From Thalassotalea psychrophila (GTDB lineage: Bacteria > Pseudomonadota > Gammaproteobacteria > Enterobacterales > Alteromonadaceae), in assembly GCF_031583595.1 (NCBI RefSeq), contig NZ_CP134145.1:2666001-2730000 (forward strand): a DNA stretch of 64,000 nucleotides, read 5' to 3'. The notes below the pieces were generated by a model that was given only the letters and a program-made list of their open reading frames with translations, did no database searches and was not told the origin of the DNA. A program made the translations under genes and the position numbers. Position 1 is the first letter of the stretch. Each line of letters opens with the position of its first letter. Shown one piece after another: positions 26,352 to 36,557 of the stretch.

Positions 26352-28241
26352 TTACTTCTTTAAAAAGGACATTAAACGATTTGTTAAACCCGAAGCTCGA
26401 CTTACTTTTTGGTTAACAGCTGTCTGCCAAACTGATTTACTGCAAAATATTTGCAAGTGTTTTTTAGCTCGAGTTATTCCGGTATAAATTAATTCTCGAG
26501 ATAATAAACGATTTGCCCCTAATTCAGGAAGGATTAATGCAACATTTTCAAACTCAGAGCCTTGTGTCTTATGAATAGTCATTGCATATACTGTTTCAAA
26601 GCTAGGTAAGCGGGCAATTGAGATAGCTCGATAGCCTTCACCTTCAGCAAAATATGCCATAAGTCGCCCCGAACAGTCCTTAAATTGCAAACCTATATCA
26701 CCATTAAATAAATTCACACCATAATGATTTTGGCTGATCATAATTGGCCTGCCGTGATAATTCTCATGCTTGCTTACAATACAGTGCTGGTTGTGAAGGT
26801 GTTGCTCAACTAATGAATTTATATTTTCTAATCCTGATTCGCCAACTCTTGTCGGCACCAGTATTCTAAATTTATCTAATAGTGTAAAAGCTTGCTCAAT
26901 AGATTTAGCCTTAAAGATTGGAGCATAAAACTGTTCAGTCAAACGTTTAACAGTTTCGGCTAATAGCTTATCGCCAATAAAATCAAGCTCCTTGTCTGTC
27001 TTTTCGGTTAACAAAGCCCATGACTCTTCAGCTTTAGATGCGATAACCAATTTAGCAACTTTACCAATTCCACCATCACCACTAAAACGACGGCTTAAGG
27101 TTAGATAAGTTAGATAATCTATACTTGGAGATTTAGCAAAATAAGGTAAAGACTGATGCGTTACTTGTTCGATGAAATCTTTATTGGTTACACTATATTG
27201 AGTATCAGACCAAGGTGCTAAGTCGGCGAGTACACTACCGGTAGCGACAGAAGGAAGTTGATCTCCATCGCCAAGCAAAATCACCTTGCAACCGTCAGGT
27301 AATGCTCTAAAAATACGAGTCATCATAGGTAAATCAACCATAGACACTTCATCGATTAGAACAACATCTACATTTAATTGATTTTGTTGATGATGTCTAA
27401 AATTAGGACTATTTTTAATCACACCTAATAAACGATGTATTGTAGAAGCTGTAGTTGGTATTTTAGCTAATATATTCTCATCTATTACCTGTTGCTGTTT
27501 AAACGAATTAACTGCATTTACAATTGATTCAGACAAACGCTGCGCGGCTTTCCCTGTCGGAGCAACCATTTCAATGCGAATATTATCATTTTGCATCAAT
27601 AAACCGGCTAACAATTTGGTCACTGTATAGGTTTTACCAGTTCCTGGGCCACCAGCTATAATAGAAAATGTTTTATTTAATGCATTAGCAACCCCGGTAA
27701 GTTGCCAATCAACATCAGCGCTAGACTCTGAAAATAACGCTTGAATTATGCTTGCCGTCTGATTTATATCTACACTTTTAGTTTGTAATAACCTGTGCTT
27801 AATATAGTTAGCTAGCTCTAATTCAAATTGCCAATAACGGCGTAGATATAATTGTTGATGCTCTAAAACTACAAGCTGCTCAGAGCAGGCAACATCGGTC
27901 ACTTCAAATTCTGTCAAGCTGGACTGTAGAGTATTTAAATCATCAAAGGTGAAACCGGCTTTTTCTTCGGTTGGCACATTAAAATAGTAACTATTTTCAG
28001 TTGGTTCTATTGTGTACTGCCACAAGGTTTGCTCGCTCAAAGAGTTTAAATCTAAGCAACTATGACCATCACGCTGGCTAGCACTTAGTGCTAGAAACAA
28101 ATGAAATAACAGAGCTGATTTACTCTGACTGTTCTCTAACAAGCTACACGCTAGGTAATAATCAATCGCTTGAATACCTTCAAGCTCTTGTTCTGCTTGG
28201 TAAAAAGATTGATAAGGAAGCCAGGACACTGAACTATTCAT
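26352..28241 (-). CDS. recD: Exodeoxyribonuclease V subunit alpha
   Basis: A 629-aa SF1 helicase (E. coli RecD 608). Walker A GGPGTGKTYT at about 197-206, LIDEVSMVDLPMM (motif II), GDGDQLPSVATGS and VYAMTIHKTQGSEFENVALILP (motifs V/VI) are intact. Known role: the 5'-3' motor of the RecBCD enzyme that processes double-strand ends. The ATG at 28241 overlaps the end of recB by 8 bases and has GAGGAG upstream, indicating translational coupling. Confidence 0.96.
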   Translation of the reverse strand: MNSSVSWLPYQSFYQAEQELEGIQAIDYYLACSLLENSQSKSALLFHLFLALSASQRDGHSCLDLNSLSEQTLWQYTIEPTENSYYFNVPTEEKAGFTFDDLNTLQSSLTEFEVTDVACSEQLVVLEHQQLYLRRYWQFELELANYIKHRLLQTKSVDINQTASIIQALFSESSADVDWQLTGVANALNKTFSIIAGGPGTGKTYTVTKLLAGLLMQNDNIRIEMVAPTGKAAQRLSESIVNAVNSFKQQQVIDENILAKIPTTASTIHRLLGVIKNSPNFRHHQQNQLNVDVVLIDEVSMVDLPMMTRIFRALPDGCKVILLGDGDQLPSVATGSVLADLAPWSDTQYSVTNKDFIEQVTHQSLPYFAKSPSIDYLTYLTLSRRFSGDGGIGKVAKLVIASKAEESWALLTEKTDKELDFIGDKLLAETVKRLTEQFYAPIFKAKSIEQAFTLLDKFRILVPTRVGESGLENINSLVEQHLHNQHCIVSKHENYHGRPIMISQNHYGVNLFNGDIGLQFKDCSGRLMAYFAEGEGYRAISIARLPSFETVYAMTIHKTQGSEFENVALILPELGANRLLSRELIYTGITRAKKHLQIFCSKSVWQTAVNQKVSRASGLTNRLMSFLKK

Positions 28242-31200
28242 TGCTGTACTCCTCGGTATCTAGATCTACTGATACTTTATAGCCAGAAAACAGCTGGTCG
28301 AGTTGTTGTAACAACTCAGTTGATAAACTATTAAAGAAAACACCAGAAAAATCTTCATTACCAGCACTCATACCGCGTAAATAAAAATAATAAACACCAC
28401 CAAAATGTGTATCAATAGAGTAGTTATGTACTCGACGCTTTAAATACCGATGCAAAGCCAAAGAATAAATTAAAAACTGTAAGTCATAAAAATTTTCTAT
28501 CACATTCATGCTTAGTTTTTCAGGCAAATAATTACTAAATTTATCGCCCAGGTGGCTAGATTTATAATCGCAAATGTAATACTTATTATCCTTGCTAAAA
28601 ATCAAATCAATAAAGCCATGCATCATGCCCTTTAATTGCCCAAATGCAGGTAACTCTGTGTCAACTTGCCCAAGACTTTCAGCTGATAGGCCTAAAGATT
28701 CTCGAAATTGTGTTAATAAATTCTTTAAACAGCCTAAATCAACGTTTTCCATCGGGAAATAGAACTCAGCCTCTCTAAGTGTTTCTTCAATAGATAAGTG
28801 TGCTAGAGAGTCATTGTGCTCATTAAAAGGCGTATCTAGACAGTCTTGTAGCCAGTCATACACATCTTTTTGCTCAAAACCGTTAGGTAACTCTCCAAAT
28901 TTAGTTAAATTAAAACAGGCATCTTTTTGCCAATTAGGTTGAACAAAATCTATACGTTCAAATACATCGTGCAATAAATTACCGGTTTTGGCGCCTTTTT
29001 GAAAGGCAAAACGAATCACGTCTTTCTTCAACACAGGCTTATTTATATCAGCTTCTTCCATATCCCTATCAGGCTCGTTCCTACCGGTATGGCGGGTATT
29101 TCGAGTTAAGGCAGAAAATGAGCTTAACCACCAGTCGCGTTCAATTCGACCGGTAAAGTTTTCTTCTTTGAATTCTTCTAGTCGATTTATCTCATCGATA
29201 ATATTGCCGGTAAAGTTTGATCCTATTGCTTCTGTCACACCAATGGCATGCGGAGCAAATGCAATGAGAGGCTTTATACCGTCTGCAAATGATTGACCAT
29301 TAGTTAATTGCAAAGCTTTACCTAGTGGTGACTTGTCATAGTCTTGAAAGGGAGTACAAGCTAAGTAACAACGATGTTTAGCTCTGGTAACTGCTACGTA
29401 AAGCAAACGTACGTCCTCAGCATAGCCTTCTTCGGCCATACACTGTCTGGCGTAAGCATCATCACCTAAATGAACCGATAAACGACCTTCTTGCTGATGA
29501 GATCTTAAAACTTCTTTAAATGAATTACCAAATTTGACAGGGTTTTTATGCCGACTGGTAAACGGCACAAATACAATAGGATACTCAAGGCCTTTAGAGC
29601 CATGTTGAGTAACAATTTGGATAAGGTCGGCATCACTTTCTAATCGTAGTTCGGCTTCACTTTGATTTGGGGTCTGGCATTGTTCAGACAAATAAGCCAT
29701 TAGCTCTTGTGGTTGTTTTAATCTTTGGCTAACCGTTTGTAATAACTCAAATAAATGAATGATATTAGTGAGTTGGCGTTCATTATCTTGCTTGCTACCA
29801 AGGTAGTTATCATGCAATATTTTTAGTGCCATTGCCATAAAGCCACGTTTAAACCAAATCGCTTTTAAGCGGTTAAATTCGCCGCGCACTTTTTCCCACA
29901 CGACTTCATCATTTTGAATTTCATAAAGTTTACTTGGCGAGTAAGAAAAATATGGTCCCGATAAGGCTTTAATAAATGCTCTGTCATCTTCATGATTGAT
30001 AATGGCATTTAAAACCGCCACAAATTGTTGGGCAATATCACTTAAAAATAAATTTGAGCGTTGCGATTTATAAACGCTGTCGATATTTAATGCATTGAGT
30101 GCCTGTTTGATATCTTCAGCTTCACCACCATCTCTTACTAAAATTGCTATATCAGCCGCTTTTACTGACTCAGAACTAGTTGCTGTGGTTAAATTTGCGT
30201 TATGTAATAAACGGCCAACCTCAGCAGCAACCCAATGTGCCATATGTTCACGGAAGTCGGTTTTAATATACCCCCTATATTCAAACTCATCACTCGCTTG
30301 AAAATCTACAAACTGTAGTGCTTTATATTCAGTATCATCAATTAACTGCTGTTTATCTGCATTAACTGAAGGCTGAACCGGTTGATACTGTATATTAAAG
30401 CCAAATACATCTTTTGCAGTGTTACTAAGTTCATTACCATAAAACAAGTGATTGTAACCGGCAATCATAGCTGAAGATGAGCGCCAATTTGTGTCCATAA
30501 CCCATTGGTGATCAACCAATTCACTCGCGCTTAAATAAGTAAAAATATCACCACCACGAAACCCGTAAATAGCTTGTTTAGGATCGCCAATGAGATACAA
30601 CGCCGAACACTCATCTTGTGCATTATCAGGTTTTGCATTATTAAAATACAGTTGTTTTAAAATAGAAAATTGCTTCGGATCAGTATCTTGAAACTCATCG
30701 ATAAGTGCTACTGGATATTGCTCAATTAAGGCTTTTGTTAATGGCTGAATCTCACAATCCCGCTCATTTTCAAGCGCGAACTCAAGCTGAGAGATCAAAT
30801 CATCGAAGTTCAGCAAGTTTCTCTGACGCTTTCCTTCTAACACCTTGTTCTTAACCTCTTTTACTGCATCAATAGCTAGAGCATAAGCTGCAGACTTAAG
30901 TAACGCGGCACCAAAATTTTTGATTGTTTTACTTAATTCACCTGTAGTTTTAAAGGCAAGTTTTAATTGAGGTTTAAGTGGCGATTTTGCAAATCGATTA
31001 GCTGCAATAAATTTAAAATCAGGCGCACTACTGAGAAGACTTTCTATATCTGCATTTAACAATTGCAGCTGTTTTAAAAATTGTAAGAGCTGCTCAAACT
31101 CTTCTATTCGGGTGTCACGAGCTTTCGCTTTTTTACTATCAATAAGCGCTTCGTAAATGGTTTGTTCGTAGTCAAATAATTCTTGCTCGGAAGTTTTTGC

Positions 31201-31866
31201 GAGCATTTGCATTGAACTAACTAAACTTTGTTTATCACTAATGCTTGGTAAGTTTTCGTCATAAAGCAAACCTTTAAAGCTTGCTAAAAATGCTTCTGGT
31301 GTTGCCCAGTTTTCGACAAAAAGTTTGTAATCAGCTAATGGTTCAGCTTGAGCTAATACGCGGTAATGATCTTGACAAGCTTGTAGCACTATTTCGCTGT
31401 CATCAGCTTCCATTTGAGCATTAAAATTCATTCCTGATGCAAACGCTTGTTGCGATAAAACTCGTTTACAAAAGCCATGTATGGTGAATATAGACGCTTC
31501 ATCAAGGTTAATTAATGCATTTTTAATAATTACCTGCGCATCTTTAAAAGAAATATTTTTAGCAAGTGCGACAAAATACGGTTGTGGCTTAATTTCTGTA
31601 TATTCTTGCCAGTTAGCTAGTACATCTCGTAAAAATTCATCTATTCTACCGCGGATTTCTTCTGTTGCAGCTTTGGTAAACGTCATCACTAAAATGTTTT
31701 CAACACTTAGCTTACGTTCCAACAACATGCGCAAATAGATACGGGTAATGTTAAAGGTTTTACCTGTGCCGGCACTTGCTTCTATAAGGTGACAACCATT
31801 TAATGGTAAAGCTTCGGCCTGTAGTGCTTGAGGAATAGGCTTGGCTTTAGTTGTTATATTATTCAT
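28234..31866 (-). CDS. recB: Exodeoxyribonuclease V subunit beta
   Basis: A 1210-aa protein (E. coli 1180). The N-terminal UvrD-like helicase has IEASAGTGKTFNITRIYLR (Walker A), VMTFTKAATEEIRGRI and ALIDEFQDTDPKQF. IVTQHGSKGLEYPIVFVP and RLLYVAVTRAKHRCYL follow. The C-terminal nuclease domain keeps its metal ligands in GMMHGFIDLIF and ICDYKSSHLG (D and K near residue 1100). Known role: 3'-5' motor and sole nuclease of RecBCD. The gene overlaps recC upstream and recD downstream by 8 bases each. The ptr gene found inside the E. coli locus is absent here. Confidence 0.97.
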   Translation of the reverse strand: MNNITTKAKPIPQALQAEALPLNGCHLIEASAGTGKTFNITRIYLRMLLERKLSVENILVMTFTKAATEEIRGRIDEFLRDVLANWQEYTEIKPQPYFVALAKNISFKDAQVIIKNALINLDEASIFTIHGFCKRVLSQQAFASGMNFNAQMEADDSEIVLQACQDHYRVLAQAEPLADYKLFVENWATPEAFLASFKGLLYDENLPSISDKQSLVSSMQMLAKTSEQELFDYEQTIYEALIDSKKAKARDTRIEEFEQLLQFLKQLQLLNADIESLLSSAPDFKFIAANRFAKSPLKPQLKLAFKTTGELSKTIKNFGAALLKSAAYALAIDAVKEVKNKVLEGKRQRNLLNFDDLISQLEFALENERDCEIQPLTKALIEQYPVALIDEFQDTDPKQFSILKQLYFNNAKPDNAQDECSALYLIGDPKQAIYGFRGGDIFTYLSASELVDHQWVMDTNWRSSSAMIAGYNHLFYGNELSNTAKDVFGFNIQYQPVQPSVNADKQQLIDDTEYKALQFVDFQASDEFEYRGYIKTDFREHMAHWVAAEVGRLLHNANLTTATSSESVKAADIAILVRDGGEAEDIKQALNALNIDSVYKSQRSNLFLSDIAQQFVAVLNAIINHEDDRAFIKALSGPYFSYSPSKLYEIQNDEVVWEKVRGEFNRLKAIWFKRGFMAMALKILHDNYLGSKQDNERQLTNIIHLFELLQTVSQRLKQPQELMAYLSEQCQTPNQSEAELRLESDADLIQIVTQHGSKGLEYPIVFVPFTSRHKNPVKFGNSFKEVLRSHQQEGRLSVHLGDDAYARQCMAEEGYAEDVRLLYVAVTRAKHRCYLACTPFQDYDKSPLGKALQLTNGQSFADGIKPLIAFAPHAIGVTEAIGSNFTGNIIDEINRLEEFKEENFTGRIERDWWLSSFSALTRNTRHTGRNEPDRDMEEADINKPVLKKDVIRFAFQKGAKTGNLLHDVFERIDFVQPNWQKDACFNLTKFGELPNGFEQKDVYDWLQDCLDTPFNEHNDSLAHLSIEETLREAEFYFPMENVDLGCLKNLLTQFRESLGLSAESLGQVDTELPAFGQLKGMMHGFIDLIFSKDNKYYICDYKSSHLGDKFSNYLPEKLSMNVIENFYDLQFLIYSLALHRYLKRRVHNYSIDTHFGGVYYFYLRGMSAGNEDFSGVFFNSLSTELLQQLDQLFSGYKVSVDLDTEEYSNE

Positions 31867-34800
31867 TGGTAACCTCTGGTGTTGAGACTACTTGAGCAGC
31901 TAAGTCTTGTTCTGTGATACTTAAATTTAGATAAAGGTTCTTATATATGTCGCTAAAACCTTGGCTAAACTCTTGTAAATTAGGGCATTGTTGCCAAAAA
32001 TAATTTAGGTAAGGATCGCTCTCTAACCCGCTAGTGTTAAAGCCATCATGCCAAAGTTTATGTAAATCAGCCTGATTAAATTCTGTATCAACAAATTTGC
32101 CCCCACCTTTGCCCGACTTCCAAAAAAGTTTATCGGCGATAATACTATTCAGTAATAATGGTTTAGTTAGTGCTAGTTGATAATAAGCTAATATATGAGA
32201 GAGTTGGCCTCTGGCATCTTCAATCGGGTTAAAACTAACCTTTTGTAATTTATTATCTTTTTCATTGAGGTAATAGCCCAAGCTGCAAACCTGTTTATCG
32301 CTTGGGCTTAACGCACTTAACAATAAGTGATTAAGGTATAATTGACTCAAGTCTTTTGCTTTTACCTTAGCTGGTCGATAACTAAAATGCACTAGCATAT
32401 TAGTTGTTTGATAAAGTGTTATATCACCGCTGATTTGCCATGACTGAGTGGCACCAATGTCACCTATAATATCTCTGCTAGGGTTTATTTGAATACTTTG
32501 ATCAAGTTTTGATATCAGCTGTTCAAATGAGTTCGACGTTTCTAAAGTACTTTGTATCTGACTAGATACCGCTTTAGAAAAATTATGCATTGTCATTTGC
32601 CAATCTGATAATTTTTCTGCGAACAATGGATTATCAGGAAAGTCTCCTGATAATAACGCTTGTTGATAAAGAGCTGATGGATTAGCACTGCTATTTTGAG
32701 CGATATCTTCAAATAAAACATCTTGTTGAAATAGATATTTATCTAAATGACTAAAGGTAAATGGTTCAGCATCGTCAATATTTTGTTCGTTTTTATTAAA
32801 AAACAATTTAAGTCGCTGCTCAGCAAATACTTGTGCAGGGTTAGTTAAAAATCGGTTTACTTGCGCTAAGCTCGTTTCAAAAACTTGTTCTTCAGGTAAA
32901 GCAAGTATTTGCTCGTTAAACTCAATATCTAACGATTGTTCACTGACTTTAGCAAGCTTCAGCCATTTATTATCAAAGCTTTTATATGGGTTAAGCGCAC
33001 TAAAATTATCTAGACTAAACACTTGTAATGGTAATTGTCTGAGTTGGCTTTTTATTGTTTGATTTTCGACTTTAAAATCCCAACCATATCCTGCTCTCAA
33101 ATAATCCATCAGCTCACGTAATACAATTGAAGGCTGGCGTTCATTATTATTTCTTATATCGTTACCTTGAAAGCTTAAATAAAGGTTATCTCTAGCGGAT
33201 ATGAGTGCTTCAAGAAACAAGTATCGATCGTCACCTCGACAAGAGCGATCACCAGGCATAACACTAGTCATAGACATTAAGTCAAAGCCTAGAGGTTGTC
33301 GTTGCCGAGGAAATTCCCCATCATTAAGCCCTAGCACTGCAAGAACTTTAAAAGGTATCGAACGCATAGGTAACATTGAACAAAATGTTATTTGGCCGAT
33401 CATAAACTGTCGGCCAGGATCCGGTTGGCTAAAGTGTTGGTTTAAATATTCACGTACCACAGTTAATTCAATGGCATCAGTATAACCTGCTTCATTACAA
33501 TACAAAGCAAACGACGAAATTGCCTGATTAATGATAACCAAACCATTATCGCTCTCTTCACCTAAAAATAAGCGTTCTATAAAACCTTCTAAGCATTGTT
33601 GCCACTGCTCTGCAGTTTTAGCTTTATTTAAACTGATACTCATTTGTTTAAGCTGTTCACACAACAACAATAGCTTGCCCAATATTATGGCGTTATTGCC
33701 TTCAACCCAAGGTAGAACCATATCATCTGCATATAAACTAGTGCTATCACCATAAGCAAAGCCCTTTAACAATCGATCTAAGCCTTGTTGCCAAGTAAAT
33801 TGTGCTGTTGCTTGCTCTGTTTCCAGTAATCTATTTTTGTGTTCAGCATCTAGGCCCCAATGCACATTTGCTTTATCTAACCAATCGGTTATCAACTCAA
33901 TATCATGCTCACTTAAACCAAAGCGCATTTGTAAAGGTAGTAAGCGTAAATATGATAATATTTGATTCACCCCAAATCGGCTATCTGGCATAGAAAGTAA
34001 TTCACTAAACGCCGCGACTAAAGGCTCAGAGTCTTTTGAAACTCTATCAGCAATTGAACATGGTAGCGGTGGTACAGATTCGCCAATGTCATCCCAACCA
34101 CGTACAAAAACCGAATCAATATAAGGCGCATATTGTTCAATTTGAGGGCACATTACTAGAATATCTTTTGGTGTTAAGCTGCTATCGTTGTTAAATAGAT
34201 GCAGTAAATAATCGTGTAATCCTTGCACTTCCCGTAATGCACTGTGGGCTGAAGTAATGGTGATACTGTCATCAACTACGGTAACGGGTTCTTCTCGCTT
34301 ATCAGTTAACGTTAATATATCTTTTTGTAATTGCAGTAAAACCGATGGTTTATTTATAGCGGCGGTTTCATCACTTAAATTAGAATGATCAAATAACTGA
34401 TCAAATAGCGGTATTTCAATAGTATCGCCACTATGCAGTAGAGAAAGAAACTCTCTGCCTTGTTGGCCTAAGTTTGCCAATAATGGATTAGCACTATCGT
34501 TATGCAGTGCATCTTCAGGCCATTTAGCTACCTGAGCTAAGTAGGCCTGTTTTGCTTTAGCTTTATCGGTTTTAATATCAGCCCAATATTCATAACAAGG
34601 ATTCAAATGATAAAAATGCACTTCAATAATTGTTGATAATGAATTGAGAAAGTCTATCCACATTGGTGCCAATGCATTTATGCCAAAAATTGAAATCCTT
34701 TTTGGCAACATATCCTTATATATTGTTAAATTATTTTTGGCTGTTGATATTAGTGTTTTAGGATTATATGGGCTCTGCTTATGTAGTAAGTACCACAAGT

Positions 34801-35323
34801 AACTTTGCCATTTTTCTTGCTCACGAGCGCTACTATCGAAACTTGAAACTAAATCACCTTTTGCCCAAGTATCAATCCAATCTGGTCGATAAATTAAATA
34901 TTGTTCAAATAAATCAGCTGTTTGCACCGCTAGCTGAAATCGCTTTAATGGATCGGCAGTATTATGTTTTTGCCAATATTGGTTAGCTTGCTGACAATTT
35001 TTGTTATTTAAAACATCAGCGCTTTGCAAAAGTGCATCAATACGCCAGGCAAGTACTTCTCTTGAATAGGGAGATTGGTCAGGAACATCATCTCCAGATA
35101 AAATGCGCAGTTGCTGCCAAAGAAATTGCGCCGGTAACACAAAGCTAGCATTCATGCTTATGCCTGATATTTCCGCTTGTTTCATATTTAGCCAATGCTG
35201 CATACCAGGGTTTTGTACTAGTACAACTTCTTTGGACAAAACGGGTAACGTCGACACTTTCTGTACTTCATCAAATAAAGTAAGCAAGTCTTCCATACGG
35301 TTTGCAGGGTAAATATTGATCAA
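31859..35323 (-). CDS. recC: Exodeoxyribonuclease V subunit gamma
   Basis: A 1154-aa protein (E. coli 1122). The N-terminus MINIYPANRMEDLLTLFDEVQ...VLVQNPGMQHWLNMKQAEISGISMN matches RecC, and MPMRSIPFKVLAVLGLNDGEFPRQ is a conserved RecC segment (here LPMRSIPF). Known role: scaffold and Chi-recognition subunit. The start is TTG at 35323, because the alignment with the E. coli N-terminus requires these residues and the next ATG (MEDL) would remove the first strand. It is the first gene of recC-recB-recD-DUF3087. Confidence 0.96.
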   Translation of the reverse strand: MINIYPANRMEDLLTLFDEVQKVSTLPVLSKEVVLVQNPGMQHWLNMKQAEISGISMNASFVLPAQFLWQQLRILSGDDVPDQSPYSREVLAWRIDALLQSADVLNNKNCQQANQYWQKHNTADPLKRFQLAVQTADLFEQYLIYRPDWIDTWAKGDLVSSFDSSAREQEKWQSYLWYLLHKQSPYNPKTLISTAKNNLTIYKDMLPKRISIFGINALAPMWIDFLNSLSTIIEVHFYHLNPCYEYWADIKTDKAKAKQAYLAQVAKWPEDALHNDSANPLLANLGQQGREFLSLLHSGDTIEIPLFDQLFDHSNLSDETAAINKPSVLLQLQKDILTLTDKREEPVTVVDDSITITSAHSALREVQGLHDYLLHLFNNDSSLTPKDILVMCPQIEQYAPYIDSVFVRGWDDIGESVPPLPCSIADRVSKDSEPLVAAFSELLSMPDSRFGVNQILSYLRLLPLQMRFGLSEHDIELITDWLDKANVHWGLDAEHKNRLLETEQATAQFTWQQGLDRLLKGFAYGDSTSLYADDMVLPWVEGNNAIILGKLLLLCEQLKQMSISLNKAKTAEQWQQCLEGFIERLFLGEESDNGLVIINQAISSFALYCNEAGYTDAIELTVVREYLNQHFSQPDPGRQFMIGQITFCSMLPMRSIPFKVLAVLGLNDGEFPRQRQPLGFDLMSMTSVMPGDRSCRGDDRYLFLEALISARDNLYLSFQGNDIRNNNERQPSIVLRELMDYLRAGYGWDFKVENQTIKSQLRQLPLQVFSLDNFSALNPYKSFDNKWLKLAKVSEQSLDIEFNEQILALPEEQVFETSLAQVNRFLTNPAQVFAEQRLKLFFNKNEQNIDDAEPFTFSHLDKYLFQQDVLFEDIAQNSSANPSALYQQALLSGDFPDNPLFAEKLSDWQMTMHNFSKAVSSQIQSTLETSNSFEQLISKLDQSIQINPSRDIIGDIGATQSWQISGDITLYQTTNMLVHFSYRPAKVKAKDLSQLYLNHLLLSALSPSDKQVCSLGYYLNEKDNKLQKVSFNPIEDARGQLSHILAYYQLALTKPLLLNSIIADKLFWKSGKGGGKFVDTEFNQADLHKLWHDGFNTSGLESDPYLNYFWQQCPNLQEFSQGFSDIYKNLYLNLSITEQDLAAQVVSTPEVTNE

Positions 35324-35422
35324 TTAATAATCCGGATAGATATCGTGTTGTTCTTGTTACGATTTAAGCACAAAGGTAGGGATTAAACTAGGTGAATTTT
35401 ATCAATTAATCGATGTTGGCTA

Positions 35423-35755
35423 CTATTCGATCAAGGTGTTAAAACTTTTCTCAAAAAAATCTCCAATTACCGGCACCGGCTTACGCTGATGATCAAAAGC
35501 ATAATATAGTCCAATAGCCCATAGAACCAATACGGGTAACGCTAAAACCCAACCAACAATAGGAATAAAACTTAAAATGACCCAAGTGAGCAGTAAACCA
35601 AGAGTTTGTCTTAAATGAAATGCGGCAAAGCTAGTAGGATTATTGCCATGCAGTAGCAGTGCAACAACCCAACCTATAATTGAGAGATAGCTAATAATAG
35701 CAATGGTTTTACCACCAACTTTAAAAGTTTTATCATCAAGATGATATTGCGCCAT
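35423..35755 (-). CDS. DUF4870-like (Tic20-type) small membrane protein
   Basis: A 110-aa protein with three predicted membrane helices (IAIISYLSIIGWVVALLLHG, TLGLLLTWVILSFIPIVGWVLA, LALPVLVLWAIGLYYAF). The segment SFAAFHLRQTLGLLL and the conserved IP-VGW pattern are typical of DUF4870 and import-component-like proteins. The biochemical role is unknown. The ATG at 35755 has AAGGATAAG upstream. It is on the same strand as recC, about 100 bases upstream, and divergent from the DUF2982 gene. Confidence 0.8.
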   Translation of the reverse strand: MAQYHLDDKTFKVGGKTIAIISYLSIIGWVVALLLHGNNPTSFAAFHLRQTLGLLLTWVILSFIPIVGWVLALPVLVLWAIGLYYAFDHQRKPVPVIGDFFEKSFNTLIE

Positions 35756-35852
35756 TCTTATCCTTAAGCTTTACTTAACACTATACTAACTATGATAAAA
35801 AATACTAAAAATTCAAGTTTTGTTTGCACAATTATCCATTTACGGTCTTACT

Positions 35853-36530
35853 ATGCACAATAAAAACACTTTAATAATCAAACCAAAATCTAAACGTAAT
35901 GGCTTGTTTATATTGATATTAGGTTTAATTTTTATGTGTATATGCTTTATGTTGAATTTAGCATACTGGCATTTTTTCAAATTACAATTAACAGCCCTTA
36001 TGCTAGCGAGCTTTATTGTTGTTTTAATAGGATATTTTAAACATAACGAACCGAATATAAGTTATGAGTTAACCCCTAAAACAATAAAATATCATCACCG
36101 TAGAGGACAATGGCAAATAAACTGGGCAGATGTAACACGAATTGGCGAAGTAAAGGCAGATATTCAAGGTGAAAATGTTCTCCTACCTTATATCGGTATT
36201 AAGCTTTCTTCATTAGAGGCATTAGCAAAGTCTGTTGCTCCTAGGCTAGCGAATAAACTTATTCATGAACAACAGGAATTGATTAAATTAGCTGTAAAAA
36301 ATTCACAGTTAACAATGGCACAAGGGACAATTCACTTCGATGGGTTCAACATAAAAGATAAGTTATTAACCGGACCTGTAGGTGCTTGGTTACAGCAAAG
36401 CACAAATCTCGATATTGCCTATGGCTACCACGTATATCTCCCCGAAGACAGTTTGGATCGAGATAAAGAGCAGTTTTTAAGCCTGCTCAAGCAATGTCAT
36501 GTCTATTCATCTCAATACACAACAACTTAA
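35853..36530 (+). CDS. DUF2982 membrane protein
   Basis: From the ATG at 35853 the protein has 225 aa; the frame extends to a TTG at 35820, but the ATG gives the usual N-terminus. Two membrane helices at about 18-65 (GLFILILGLIFMCICFMLNLAYW and LTALMLASFIVVLIGYF) are followed by a cytoplasmic domain with the DUF2982 segment QWQINWADVTRIGEVK...LPYIGIKLSS...SVAPRLANKLIHEQQ. The family is restricted mainly to Alteromonadales and Vibrionales and has no assigned function. Confidence 0.85.
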   Translation: MHNKNTLIIKPKSKRNGLFILILGLIFMCICFMLNLAYWHFFKLQLTALMLASFIVVLIGYFKHNEPNISYELTPKTIKYHHRRGQWQINWADVTRIGEVKADIQGENVLLPYIGIKLSSLEALAKSVAPRLANKLIHEQQELIKLAVKNSQLTMAQGTIHFDGFNIKDKLLTGPVGAWLQQSTNLDIAYGYHVYLPEDSLDRDKEQFLSLLKQCHVYSSQYTTT

Positions 36531-36557
36531 TTAATTTGTTATACCTATTCCATTAAT